Below are positions 22,381 through 33,476 of a stretch of DNA of 64,000 nt, piece after piece. Both the position numbers and the translations under genes were made by a program. Below the pieces are notes generated by a model. That model worked only from the letters and a program-made list of their open reading frames with translations. It ran no database searches and was not told where the DNA came from. Source of the DNA: Xiphydria camelus (Eukaryota; Arthropoda; Insecta; Hymenoptera; Xiphydriidae). The stretch's first letter is position 1; each line of letters starts with the position of its first letter. The DNA lies in contig OY783196.1 of the NCBI GenBank assembly GCA_963678675.1, forward strand, positions 17,106,138 to 17,170,137, in the 5' to 3' direction.

Positions 22381-23260
22381 ATTTCTCGGCCAATAAAGAT
22401 TCTATGTAGGCATGATATTGGTTTTGTACCGGCCAGCCTATGTAGGTTTTCCATTATGAGGGCAATGTTGGTTTGGGAACGGTCAACCTACATACAAGCG
22501 ATATTGGTCCTATGACGGACAGCCTATAAAGGTCACTTCCTACGTAGGGACGATATTGGTTTGGCAATATCTGGCCTACATAGGCCATTCTATATAAGGG
22601 CAATCTTAGTTTTGCGAAAGTCATCCTATGAAAGCCAAATCCTACATAGGAGCGATATTGATTTTACAATATCCGGCTGTTATAGGTTATCCTTTATAGG
22701 GGCAATGTTGGTTTTGCGATTGTCAACCTATATGGGCCACACTACATGCGAGCGATGTTAGGCCTGTGACGGTCAGCCTATATAGGCCATATCCTATGTA
22801 GGGGCGGTATTGGTTTCACAATATCCGGCTTTTATAGGTTATCCTGTATAGGGGCGATGTCGGTGTTGCGATTGTCAACCTATATGGGCCACACTACATG
22901 CGAGCGATGTTAGGCCTGTGACGGTCAGCCTATATAGGCCACATCCTATGTAGAGGCGGTATTGGTTTCACAATATCTGGCTTTTATAGGTTATCCTGTA
23001 TAGGGGCGATGTCGGTTTTGCGATTGTCAACCTATATAGGCCACACTACATGTAGGCGATGTTAGGCCTGTGACGGTCAGCCTATATAGGCCACATCCTA
23101 TGTAGGGAAGATATTGGTTCCACAATATCCGGCTTTTATAGGTTATTCTTTATACGAACGATGTTGGTTTTGCGATTGTCGACCTATATAGGCCACACTA
23201 CATGTGAGCGATGTCAGTTCTGTAACGGCCAGCCTATATAGAAGGGCATTCACCACAAAA
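22381..23260 (+). repeat. Satellite with 152-bp higher-order unit
   Basis: The motif ATATCCGGCT/ATATCTGGCT recurs at 22669, 22821, 22973 and 23125, exactly 152 bp apart each time. Each unit contains three related subunits of about 51 bp, marked by CCTATATAGG-like palindromes followed by GCGATRTTGG. Copies before 22669 are more diverged. The 63-75 residue frames in it are artefacts. Confidence 0.85.
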
Positions 23261-23372
23261 TATATATACAAAAGATGTCGCGTCGGTCATATATACTATA
23301 ATATAAGATCGAGGGGACAATTCTTGCACCCAGTACTCTCGTGGGCTTCGGCACTGAACTCTAAAGTTTACT

Positions 23373-23493
23373 ATGGATCGGAAACGGACATTGATCCGAG
23401 AACGTGTTCAAAAGCATCGATGTAAAAAGCGTGCTCTGAAAAAGTGGGAACAAGTACGGAATGCTGCAGTGTTGGAAGAAGAAGGGGACTCTG
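23373..23493 (+). CDS. Possible short basic first exon
   Basis: The ATG at 23373 opens 40 residues beginning MDRKRTLIRERVQKHRCKKR and ending in an acidic stretch, followed by a GTTAGT donor at 23494. The strongly basic start recalls DNA-binding N-termini of transposon proteins, but no downstream exon was found. Weak. Confidence 0.25.
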
Positions 23494-24240
23494 GTTAGTA
23501 TTACATAAAAATCGTACGTAATTTAACATTTTATAATCATTTTAGTACGCGTTTTATTGAAGTACTTCAACTTTTTATGAAGAAATGATTGTTCCTCATT
23601 TGATTGAATTTTTTATACTTTCTAATGGATATTATAGTTGATTGAATATTGGAAACCTAACCTAAATCTCGAAAACGAGAAATATCATAATTTTTTATAA
23701 GATCGCGCGCGCGTTAATTCTATAGTAATATTTCCAAAAATTAACAATACTAATCCATGAAATTATCATTTCTCCCATGAAAATTTCCCTCGACTTGAGA
23801 GTTAACACTTAACTTGAGGGAGATTTATGCGATGATATTGATTTATTATCAAGTTTTCACCATTACGTCACAATTTTCGATTTAAACGGAAATTTTACTG
23901 GACTATTAGGAGTGGACGCGCCAAGCAAGGGCGATCCACGATGCCAGGTTGAAGCGGGCAGTTTCCCCCACAGTGACGTCAAGGCAACGGGGCTTTCCAA
24001 CGCAGGCCCAGGACAAAGGAGCAAGGAGGACTCATGCTCCTCGAAGCAATCGAAGGAAGGCATTCAACATGTTTTTTTTTCGGTTCAGTTGTTAATTAAT
24101 CATAATAAGTGATTCATGAATTTTAATATAATTATGCTGTTCTCTATATGGAAATTCGATATTTCTCTGTGCAATAAAAATTGATGTTCTATGCATTTGA
24201 TTGATTTTATCTTAATTATTCTTACCATTTGACTTTAATT
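23494..24240. other. No gene seen
   Basis: AT-rich, apart from a GC-richer patch at 23910-24060 with short open frames on both strands and no motif. Confidence 0.4.
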
Positions 24241-25560
24241 GTTTCGGCAATGTTTGGCCTGTGATATAGTCCGTGAATTACTCTTGGTCTGTATAATCTC
24301 TGAATCACTCAATTGGCTTATGTAGGTGGTACATCACACGGCGTGAATAGCCTTCATTGCGAGAGTGTTGTACTCTTGCTACGTAGGCCTATACAGACTC
24401 TAGCTTGCTGGCCTGTGTAGCCTGAATATCGTGAGGCCTATATCGTTCGCAAATTAAATACCCTATACCGCATGTCCTATGGCCAACCGCGCAGGTGAGC
24501 TGCGACCTGAATTCTTGACTTCGGCAGTATTTATGGTACAGTTAGAGTGGGCTTCAGACGAGTGCGCTGCATAAGAACGAAAAGTGTCGACTGCTCTTCT
24601 AATAGCTGTCAATTCGGGAGATCGAAGCATTTCGTGTAACCTCAAAATCGTAGTTTTGAATTAGTAGTGAATAATTTGTAGAAGTGATGAGAAATAATCA
24701 TAAATAATCTTCCGAATTGACACCTGAGGTATCGCTCACGCCACTTCGTAAAACTACTTCCTAGACACGCGCGGTGCTAGCGCGGAAATAATTTCTGAAA
24801 CAAATAGGCATGAGGCGTGTAATTCGGTTGGACATCGAAAAAACCCGAATGATTGTTAACTCTCACTTCTGAACATTACTTACCATTTATTCAAAGATTC
24901 ACGATTTCGAGCTTAGACTTCGATCTCCCGAATTGATAGCCATCGGGAGATCAGACGTTTCACACTTTTCATAAGAACGCAGCGTAAGAGCGAAAAGCGT
25001 CATCTGATTTCACGATGGCTGGCAATTCGGAAGATTATTTTTGATTATTTCTCATCACTTCTACAAATTATTCACTACTAACTCAAAACTTTACGATTTT
25101 GAGGTTACATGAAACGCTTCGATCTCCCGAATTGACAGCTATTAGAAGAGCAGTCGACACTTTTCGTTCTTATGCAGCGCACTCGTCTGAAGCCAACTCT
25201 AACTGTACCATAAATACTGCCGAAGTCAAGAATTCAGGTCGCAGCTCACCTGCGCGGTTGGCCATAGGACATGCGGTATAGCCTGAATATCACGTGACCT
25301 ATATCGTCTGCAAATGGTAAGGCTTATATAGGCTGTACATTGCATGCCCTACATAGTCTGTAAATCGTGTAGCCCATATAGTCTGCAAAGCGTACGGCCT
25401 GTATAGGCTGTACATTGCATGGCCTATATAGTCTGTAAATAGTGTGACCTACATAGGCTCTACATTGCATTGCCTATATAGCCACTTTATAGACGAGCGT
25501 TACACTTCCTATATAGGCACTATGCAGGCTGCATCTCGGTCGGCCTATATTGCCACCTCG
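24241..25560 (+). repeat. CCTATATAG minisatellite flanking an inserted element
   Basis: Before 24467 and after 25277 the sequence consists of degenerate ~30-bp units with GGCCTATATAG, GTCTGTAAAT and GCTGTACATTGCAT. This is related in motif to the 152-bp satellite at 22.4-23.3 kb but shorter in period. The element at 24468-25276 splits the array. Confidence 0.65.
24468..25276. mobile_element. 809-bp long-TIR element inside the minisatellite
   Basis: The TIRs, about 250 bp each, start CCGCATGTCCTATGGCCAAC and are almost identical. TATA flanks both ends. The centre contains further AATTCGGGAGATC/GATCTCCCGAATT pairs. The two mirrored 60-residue frames in the arms are the same sequence read twice and are not genes. 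Confidence 0.85.
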
Positions 25561-25844
25561 GAAGGCCAATGTTGCCCCTACATAGAGCTGATGAATTTTG
25601 TCATTCGGGACTATATGAACTACGGGAATGAACAGAGGCCGGCAGAGGTCAATGAGCGGAGGCCAATTGAAGACACTGGTGCAAAAAGGAGGCAGCTCCA
25701 ATTTTTAGTCATTTTGAGATTTTTAGGTTAAATGTTTAGTATAGTGTCATGTGGTGCAAAAACGAGACAGCTCCAAATACTATCAAGGTTATTTTATGGA
25801 CAAGAAAATAATATTTCAAATGGAAGCGTCACCGATTAGTATAT

Positions 25845-26860
25845 GGGTCATTCCATACCAAATCGGACACTTTTTGGAGTAACATTTCGGATTTTGCTCA
25901 AATTTGGATATATTGTAGTCTTTATCGATGTTTAACCGTATCTCGAAGGATTTTTCAAAATGTTGAAAATTGTTGATTTTACAGCCACTTGAAAAATAAC
26001 GCTGCTTTTTTTTCATTAAATTATAATTATCAAACCGGTGGTCGGCTGAGAATAATCTTTTGGATACTAAAAGTGAAAGAGTTGAAAAACCAGAGAAAAA
26101 TTGCATCGATCAAAAAAAAAATTTTTTAAAATAATTTTATTTGCACTTGATTTAAACAAATGACGTATTTTCATAGCTGGCCACTTTTTAAAAATCTGAA
26201 AAAAAGCAAGCATATACTTTGATATCCTCTCTTTAAGGACAAACAAACAAAAATAACGACACTTTAAAATTGACGACACAAAAATTAATTGAAGTTGACG
26301 CCGCGTCGGAATTGGCACGTCGGCCCCGCCGCTAGCCACCGGTCGGTGGGTTCGACTGGCTTGGCGACACGCTAGCGGCGGTGCCGACGCGGCGAGGCCG
26401 ACGCGGCGTCAACTTCAATTAATTTTTGTGTCGTCAATTTTAAAGTGTCGTTATTTTTGTTTGTTTGTCGTTAAAGAGAGGATATCAAAGTATATGCTTG
26501 CTTTTTTTCAGATTTTTAAAAAGTGGCCAGCTACGAAAATACGTCATTTGTTTAAATCAATTGCAAATAAAATTATTAAAAAAATTTTTTTTTAATCAAT
26601 GCAATTTTTCTCTGGTTTTTCAACTCTTTCACTTTTAGTACCCAAAAGATTATTCTCAGCCGACAACCGGTTTGATAATTATAATTTAATGAAAAAAAAG
26701 CAGCGTTATTCTTCAAGTGGCTGTAAAATCAATAATTTTCAAAATTTTGAAAAATCCTTCGAGATACGGTTAAACATCGACAAAGACTACAATATATCCA
26801 AATTTGAGCAAAATCCGAAATGTTACTCCAAAAAGTGTCCGATTTGGTATGGAATGACCC
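25845..26860. mobile_element. 1,016-bp palindromic mariner-like MITE
   Basis: The ends are GGGTCATTCCATACCAAATC and its complement, with TA adjacent. The arms run about 450 bp and differ at only a few positions. The GC-rich centre at 26290-26400 has repeats of GACGCCGCGTCGG. The three 88-96 residue frames are mirror images of each other within the arms. Confidence 0.88.
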
Positions 26861-26874
26861 TATAGTCATACCTT

Positions 26875-27255
26875 AGGGGTCGTCCATTAATCACGTGAGG
26901 TCCGAAGGGGGAGGGGGGTGTTCGGCAAAAATCACGAAATATCACAATGAGGGGGGGGGGGGGGTTGTAGTGAAATATCACGTGTATTTATTTTTTCGTT
27001 GAACGCGCGATTTCTAAACAACCTGCAACCTTAATGTCTGGACATTTTTATCACGGTCCTTAATTTTCCAGAATTAAATTAGATATACTTACTAGTAATT
27101 AAAGATAATATTCTAAAATTTTCAAGATACTTTTTGTACTAAGAAAATACACGTGATTTGGGGGGGGGGGTAGTCTTAAACATCACCACGTATCTCCAGT
27201 GGGGGGGGGGGGGTTAAAAATGCTAAAAGCATCACGTGATTAATGGACGACCCCT
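26875..27255. mobile_element. 381-bp MITE with GGGGTCGTCCATTAATCACG ends
   Basis: Left end AGGGGTCGTCCATTAATCAC is mirrored by GTGATTAATGGACGACCCCT. Poly-G runs lie at about 26949, 27161 and 27200. Target duplication is unclear (TT on both sides). Non-coding. It is separated by only 14 bp from the MITE before it. Confidence 0.8.
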
Positions 27256-28052
27256 TTTATTTGTACTTACTTACTTGTTCAGGCGTTCTAGTACTGAATT
27301 CCCACTCCAGCCAAAAAGGGTAGCGTTGAAATTCGGAGTACCGCTTATTCTAGTATCGAAGGAGTAACCATTTAGGCGTTCTAGTACTGAATCCGCACTC
27401 CAGCCAAAATAAGACATAACATTTTCCAACAGCACACTCGTGGACTTAGAATATTTCAAACAGCTCAATCGTGGACTTAGAAAATGTTGTCTGTTCGTAT
27501 GATGAACAGGTCATTCTATAACTTTACTTTTTTAAGCACTATTTCAATGGCAAAAATATCAATCAGTGTTCATATTAAATATTATTTATATCATGATAAA
27601 TGTGTTAATATGCACATTATATTATACAGCATGAATATAAAATAAAACGAGTCACAAATGTTCACAAACTGAATTTTATTTCTGAATGGAAAAATATAAA
27701 AATATACATACAATAACGGTCTATTCCAATTCTTTATTATTAATTAGCGTAGTTATATATGATTGATCGTATGAACTTCGTATAGAATGAACTGGAACAA
27801 TTCTAATATTATTTGTAGCATGACATTAATTATACATGAATCTTACTGTATTGTACCTGTACTGATTACCGCCAGCGTTAAATGTAGGTACTGTTGCAGA
27901 TAATATCCCGGATAATAGCAAAGTGTAAATATTCGCAATTGCAATAATCGTGTCTGCATTGATTATTTATTCAATAGTCTTACCTAATATTGGACGATTT
28001 CATACTCCATCTCATTGTCGACATTATAAATATATTGTATAGCAGATGTGTG
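27256..28052. other. AT-rich sequence with a short direct repeat
   Basis: GGCGTTCTAGTACTGAAT followed by GCACTCCAGCCAAAA (or CCCACTCC) occurs near 27280 and again 93 bp later. CGTGGACTTAGAA also occurs twice. No gene is seen. Confidence 0.45.
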
Positions 28053-29202
28053 CACCGAAAGAAATTTATTCTTAAAGCTAGTGTAATATACTAAAACTTA
28101 GTATATTTCCCTCTAAAATAGGCGGTAAGTATATTTTCTAATCGTTAGAGGAAAATAATTTAATAAACGCATACTAATGTGGATGCATACTAGGTTTAAG
28201 AATATCCTCTTATCTGAGTTCAGTTATCTGAGTACACATTCTTAAGGTAAGCATTTCCTCTAAACGCCCGTAAAGGAAGCATTCTAAATAAGAAATCAGT
28301 AAAATTACAGAAAAATCGTTTTATTCTCATTTTCTGTTTGTATCGTACATTTGTCAGATACAAAATTTATAATAATTATAATTACATCGAAAGGTCTTAT
28401 ACATACATATGTCATTGCAATACGTGTTTAAATGTAACGTACGTATACGGTGTATACACCCGTCTCCTCCTGTACGGCATTTACTGGGATAGAAAGAAAT
28501 CAAATTTGTCAGTTAAATCAAACTGACATCCTGTATTATTTGACAAAAAAAACTAATTTTCCCTTGCAATGTACGGTGGTCAGTGAACGGCAAGCAGAAG
28601 GCTGAAGATTCGCATACACTGTTATACGTAACATGGCAAACCAACGCCAACCAACGCGGCGTTGGTTTGTAGGTTAGGTCGTGAACAAAGAGGCCCATGG
28701 AAATTGCAGAGCTAAGGAAAAACTGTTTTTATTCTACTAACTGAGTACTCCATGAAACGAGTGAAAACGTATGCAGTAAATGAAATTATTTCGAAGATTG
28801 TGAGAATACACGTGGATATGACCAGCTATCTTACGAAATAAACAAAATTAGAATCATTTAGTTTTACTTACGTTCGAATACTTCCGTATATTCGCCCAGA
28901 TCATTCGCATTAAGCCACTTAACCACTTCTTCCATTTTCACAGTTTGCGAATAACAATTAGACTTGACACGATGCACGACACGACGCCGGACGCGGCCAT
29001 ATGCAAAATGAAACAAGTTTTGGCGTGTTTTCCACGGCAGAGTAATCACGTGGTTATCGCGATAGACCGCATACTAACTTTAAGAGGATATTCTTGATAC
29101 TCTAGGATTCTGCATGAAATATACTAATGATTTAGAGGATTTGATTAGTATGTATGATTAGTATGTTACCATACTAGAAATAAGAATAAATTTCTTTCTG
29201 TG
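28053..29202 (-). mobile_element. 1.15-kb TIR element carrying a SAM-like exon
   Basis: The TIR is CAC(C/A)GAAAGAAATTTATT..., 22 bp, at 28053 and inverted at 29202, with TGTGTG on both sides (possible 6-bp target duplication in low-complexity DNA). Subterminal zones on both sides are rich in TTAGTAT/ATACTAA and AGAGGA motifs, as expected for transposase-binding regions. The interior contains the start of a spliced gene on the minus strand but no catalytic domain, so this is probably an internally deleted derivative. Superfamily unknown. Confidence 0.6.
28872..28935 (-). CDS. First exon with start of a SAM-like domain
   Basis: On the minus strand the ATG at 28935 opens MEEVVKWLNANDLGEYTEVF, followed by a strong GTAAGT donor. 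The pattern V-x-x-W-L-x4-L-x-x-Y-x3-F matches the first helices of sterile alpha motif domains, which mediate protein-protein contacts. The rest of the domain would lie in a downstream exon that I cannot find within the element. Because the exon lies inside TIRs it is probably part of a transposon gene, though capture of a host exon is possible. Confidence 0.4.
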
Positions 29203-29581
29203 TGTGTGTGAAGATGTCTGCAAAACTCTTCTGTAGCCTTCAGATACGTACAACTTTTTCTTTTTAAGGTATTTCCTCGAGTAATTCAAGTCTAAAAGTT
29301 TCGGTCATGAGGACTCAGATAAGTAGAGGGCGATATACAGCATTCTAGAAAAAAAATTTAGTAGAGTGTACTCCCACACAAGCTCACTGTATGCATGGAC
29401 GACCTCTACACGTACGCAAAAATAGCACGAGTGAATGTGGCAACACCGTGATCATAGTCAGGTTATGCGACGACAATTTGTCGTTACCCCATGTATTTGT
29501 TAATATTCGTTATATCGAAATTAAAAATGTTGAAACGATTAAGATACAAGAGTAATAAATTTATTAAAGCGTGCGATTTAA
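29203..29581. other. No gene seen
   Basis: Unique-looking sequence between two elements, no coding signature. Confidence 0.4.
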
Positions 29582-29640
29582 GGCCCGCTGCACACGTCCG
29601 TCTTTTAACCGTGCGGTACCGCTGCGGCGCCGGAATTGCG
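29582..29640 (+). repeat. Transposon-end-like repeat (GGCCCGCTGCACACG)
   Basis: It starts GGCCCGCTGCACACGTCCGT and continues to GCGGTACCGCTGCGGCGCCGG. The same terminus occurs inverted at 52988-53043, and a relative (TGCACACGTCGTTGCGG) lies inverted at 37432-37480. It is preceded by TTTAA here. Probably the end of one DNA-transposon family. No partner end was fixed. Confidence 0.6.
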
Positions 29641-29819
29641 GTCGGTGATTGGGACCGCTATTTACCGATGGTGGCGCTCGCGGCGCTGCGGAAACATGGC
29701 GGACACTGGCGTACAGCACGCCGTTCAAATTCCGGCAACCAGTAGTAGTTGATCCGCCCTAGTGTGTTTTATGTACCTTTTTAAGTTTTGTTTAAAAAAC
29801 AGTTAAGTATTGTAATATA

Positions 29820-30393
29820 CAGGGTGTTCGGAAAAAACACCGACACAGAAATAGGGGTGATAGGTTACGTCATTACAAGTATTTTGATATAAGGGACCTA
29901 TACCCGCAAGCGCGCCCCCTTCTGGCGATATCAACTTTTAAAGTTTATAACGACCGAGGTTGATCAAAGTAGAATAATATTGAGTTTTTTGTCTACCTGT
30001 ACAATTGAAAAACAAATGAAAACTCCTTGTATCCGCATCATCTTCGAAAAGTTCAAGGACTTGAGCCAAGCGGTTATCCTTTCCGCAAGCAGTTTGCGCA
30101 GTGGCACATCTATCCAGAATCGTTTCCGATGTTGCATGGACATGGGTGGCCGTCATTTTGAGCATTTGCTGTAGTACATTGTTTTTGTATCTCGTAAAAT
30201 TAAATATTCGTTACCATCTTGATACGTTTCTTATTATTCTACTTTGATCAACCTCGGTCGTTATAAACTTGAAAAGTTGATATCTCCAGAAGGGGGCGCG
30301 CGCTTGCGGGTATAGGTCCCTTATATCAAAATACTTGTAATGACGTAACCTATCACCCCTATTTCTGTGTCGGTGTTTTTTCCGAACACCCTG
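29820..30393. mobile_element. 574-bp mariner-like MITE, TA target
   Basis: The TIRs, about 165 bp each, begin CAGGGTGTTCGGAAAAAACA and end with the complement, both flanked by TA. The inner ends contain TTGATCAAAGTAGAATAAT. The CAGGGTGTTC start is typical of mariner-group MITEs in insects. No transposase. Confidence 0.85.
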
Positions 30394-30804
30394 TATATGA
30401 TATGTGTTATATCTGTAATTTTGTCGATCTAAACATGCATTTTCTTTCAATAAGGTTGTTTCTGTAAGCGATCAATTAATTGATTGAAATAAATATCACG
30501 ATTTTAAATCCTTAAGTTTTTGGGTATAAGACACTCCAGTGTTTTTCATGTTAAAAAATATATGTGTGTATGAAGGATTAATTCTTCATTATTTGTGAAA
30601 ATAAATATTCTAAAAATCGTTGTTGTCAAGCTAAAACCTGCTATGTGCAGAACCTGCTATATGCCGCTTGGCAGTTTTTAACTAAGAATAACTCTCTTTG
30701 ATTTATGTGACATTCCTTAAAAGGTAATCCTAAATCTATCTATATATATAAAAATGAATGTTTGTCTGTCTGGCTCTGTCTGTCTGTCTGTCTGTATGTC
30801 TCTT

Positions 30805-32060
30805 ATGCCTTCCTAAACCGTTCATCCGATTGCGATGAAATTTTGGGAAATGGTTGGACGCATGCCCGCGATGGTTTCTGAGTTAGTAAATCTTATACAG
30901 GGTGTTCAAAAAGGTCCGGTACGGCCGATTATCTCAACGGGAAAACATTTTAGAAAAAAATGTTTAATACAAAACTTTAAGGATTTTCCCGTGGCTACCC
31001 AGTGGTCGTATTGGATTTGACCTTGACCGTGACCTTTAAGGTAATATCAAATGCCTTCCTAAACCGTTCATCCGATTGCGATGAAACTTTGAGGAATGGC
31101 TGGACGCATGACCGCGAAGGTTTCTGAGTTAGTAAATCTTATACAGGGTGTTCAAAAAGTACCGGTACTGATGATTATTATGCCTTCCTAAACCGTTCAT
31201 CCGATTGCGATGAAAAGTTGGGGAATGGTTGGACGCATGCCCGCGAAGGTTTCTGAGTTAGTAAATCGTATACAGGGTGTTCAAAAAGTACCGGTACGGA
31301 TGATTATTATGCCTTCCTAAACCGTTCATCCGATTGTGATGAAACTTTGGGGAATGGTTGGACGCATGCCCGCGAAGGTTTCTGAGTTAGTAAATCTTAT
31401 AAAAGGCGTTCAAAAAGTACCGGTACTGATGATTATTATGCCTTCCTAAACCGTTCATCCGATTGCGATGAAAAGTTGGGAAATGGTTGGACGCATGCCC
31501 GCGATGGTTTCTGAGTTAGTAAATCTTATACAGGGTGTTCAAAAAGTCCCGGTACGGCCGATTATCTCAACGGGAAAACATTTTAGAGAAAAATGTTTAA
31601 TACAAAACTTTAAGGATTTTCCCTTGGCTACCCAGTGGTCGTATTGGATTTGACCTTGACCGTGACCTTTAAGGTAATATCAAATGCCTTCCTAAACCGT
31701 TCATCCGATTGCGATGAAACTTTGGGGAATGGTTGGACGCATGCCCGCGAAGGTTTCTGAGTTAATAAATCTTATATAGGGTGTTCAAAAAGTACCGGTA
31801 CTGATGATTATTATGCTTTCCTAAACCGTTCATCCGATTGCGATGAAACTTTGAGGAATGGTTGGACGCATGCCCGCGAAGGTTTCTGAGTTAGTAAATC
31901 GTATACAAGGTGTTAAAAAAGTAGCGGTACGGATGATTATTATGCCTTCCTAAACCGTTTATCCGATTGCGATGAAGCTTTGGGGAATGGTTGGACGCAT
32001 GCTCGCGAAGGTTTCTGAGTTAGTAAATCTTATACAGGGTGTTCAAAAAGTCCAGGCACA
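30805..32060 (+). repeat. Tandem array inside the Helitron, 129-bp and ~245-bp units
   Basis: ATGCCTTCCTAAACCGTTCA starts units at about 30805, 31050, 31180, 31309, 31438, 31684, 31813 and 31942. Most are 129 bp. Those beginning at 30805 and 31438 carry an extra ~117 bp (ATCTCAACGGGAAAACATTT, then TGACCTTGACCGTGACC). Every unit contains TACAGGGTGTTCAAAAAGT, like the start of mariner TIRs. The 61-residue frames are artefacts. Confidence 0.85.
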
Positions 32061-32442
32061 GCTTATTATCTCAGCGGAAAATCGTTTTAGAGAAAAACGT
32101 TTAATATAAAACTTTTAGGATTTTTCCCTGGCTACCCAATGGTCATATTGGATTTGACATTGACAATGACCTTCTAGGTAAAATTGATTTTTTAAAATCC
32201 GAACCTCTATTTTATATACCGGAAATGAAAAGAGCGGGAAATTTCACGTTCAAATATGTCCTTGACCATTATTTCCATGTGATCTTTATGGTCAGCGGAG
32301 GTCAAATTGGGGTCAAGCACAGTTTGGCTTCGTACCATGAAAGCTATGGGCCCTATACAAATTCTTTTTGATAGTAGGATTTAGGATTTTTTAGTGGCTG
32401 TACAATGGTGATATTGTATTTGACCTTGACCATGACCTTCAT

Positions 32443-32832
32443 TTGGAATCTCTTACATCTGACATAATATTCCAAATCAGTTACACGAAAAATCCCTTAG
32501 CGCCAACCAAATTTAATCGAGGTAACAATCATCACTTGCAAATTCAAAGGCGAAGACGTCCTCATTCACGCATATCTATGATTTCCAACGATTTAACATT
32601 CGAATTCAAGCGGCTCCAGTTCCCTTTGCGTCTTGCTTTTGCTATTACCATCAACAAAGTACAAGGTCAATGGTTGACTATTGCTGGCTTAAATTTGGAA
32701 AATTCATGTTTTTCACACGGCCAATTGTATGTGGCTTGCTCCAGAGCTGGCATACCGAAAAATGTACACGTTTTTACTCCAAATAAAAAAAATAAAAAAC
32801 ATTGTCTATCCGCTGGCCTTAAGATAAATTAA
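32443..32832 (+). pseudogene. C-terminal end of a Helitron Pif1-like helicase
   Basis: The frame contains FEFKRLQFPLRLAFAITINK, then VQGQW and LYVACSRAG. These correspond to the last helicase motifs of Helitron proteins (usual forms KSQGQT and YVACSRV). Rep, Walker A and Walker B are absent and KSQ is changed to KVQ. It lies just before the Helitron 3' hairpin, as the helicase end does in complete elements, so it marks this as a deletion derivative. Confidence 0.75.
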
Positions 32833-33132
32833 TAAAAGAAATATACTTTCCAATTTAAATTAAATACATGTGTTTTTTAGCGTAGCATGGCTCCCTACCT
32901 ATGAGTACAGATATCTGCTAAAAATTCATTAAATGACGACCAAAATCAATCCACAATCTACCCGTGCGAAGCCGGGACGGGCTGCTAGTGAGTTCATAAA
33001 TATTATGAACTCATTTAGGATTACTTTTGAATGAATGTCACATAAACAAAAGAGAGTTGTTCCTAGTTAAAAACTGCCAAGCGGCGTATAGCAGGTTCTG
33101 CACATAGCAGGTTTTAACTTGGCAACGACGAA

Positions 33133-33476
33133 ATGCTCACGTTAACGTTGGAAACAATTTTCCAATTTGTAAAAAGCAATGAAAAATCGAGGAACGTCAA
33201 AGAGGGGCAAAAAGTCCTAACCTCGAAAAATTTATTTATTTGTGGGGTGGCGTCAAAAAGTCCTAAAAAAATCGATTTATACTCGCTTTGTCTGAAAACG
33301 AGTGGTTTATCGGAATCGCCACACGAAATAACCGGCATCATCGATGTCAATCCTCGCATACAATCACATCGATACGTCAAATGCTTTGTTCGTGCAAAGC
33401 TGGATTAGGTCAAGCATGTAAACATATCGTTGCTGTCTTGTTGTATTGCACATCGTAAGAATTCACTCTAATTTCT
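33133..33476 (+). pseudogene. SWIM zinc-finger part of a YqaJ-type protein
   Basis: The frame from 33133 contains GQKVLTSKNLFICGVASKSP and SESPHEITGIIDVN. A one-frame shift near 33388 is needed to reach CSCKAGLGQACKHIVAVLLY, a C-x-C...C-x-H SWIM zinc finger. A GTAAGA donor follows at about 33456 and a TTTCAATAG acceptor near 33530. SWIM followed by YqaJ is a known fusion in transposon-borne and phage-like recombinases. The N-terminus of the gene is missing on the left. Confidence 0.65.

Larger units (their letters stand above)
30735..32988 (+). mobile_element. Non-autonomous Helitron with helicase remnant
   Basis: The 5' end is TCTATCTATATATATAAAAA. The 3' end is a CCCG...CGGG hairpin region ACCCGTGCGAAGCCGGGACG followed by GGCTGCTAG and T. 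Insertion is between A and T. The interior holds a (GTCT)n tract, a tandem array and the end of a Pif1-type helicase frame. The N-terminal Rep domain and most of the helicase are missing, so it needs proteins in trans. Confidence 0.85.
30618..33130. mobile_element. Palindromic MITE split at its centre by a Helitron
   Basis: Left half 30618-30734 and right half 32989-33130 are inverted copies: CTGCTATGTGCAGAACCTGC, GCCGCTTGGCAGTTTTTAAC and TTTATGTGACATTC occur in both. Joining the halves gives one palindromic element of about 260 bp whose centre is TGAGTTCATAAATATTATGA followed by ACTCA. The Helitron starts immediately before this central palindrome. Confidence 0.85.

Noticed and set aside
22381..23260. 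Possible CRISPR-like repeat array
   Set aside because: Units are contiguous degenerate tandem repeats without unique spacers, in eukaryotic DNA.
24463..25281. Two nearly identical 60-residue frames on opposite strands
   Set aside because: They are the two arms of the long-TIR element at 24468-25276.
25816..26865. Three 88-96 residue frames, two almost identical
   Set aside because: They are mirror readings of the two arms of one palindromic MITE.
30835..31653. Two 61-residue frames with nearly the same sequence
   Set aside because: They are repeat units of the Helitron tandem array, not a gene family.
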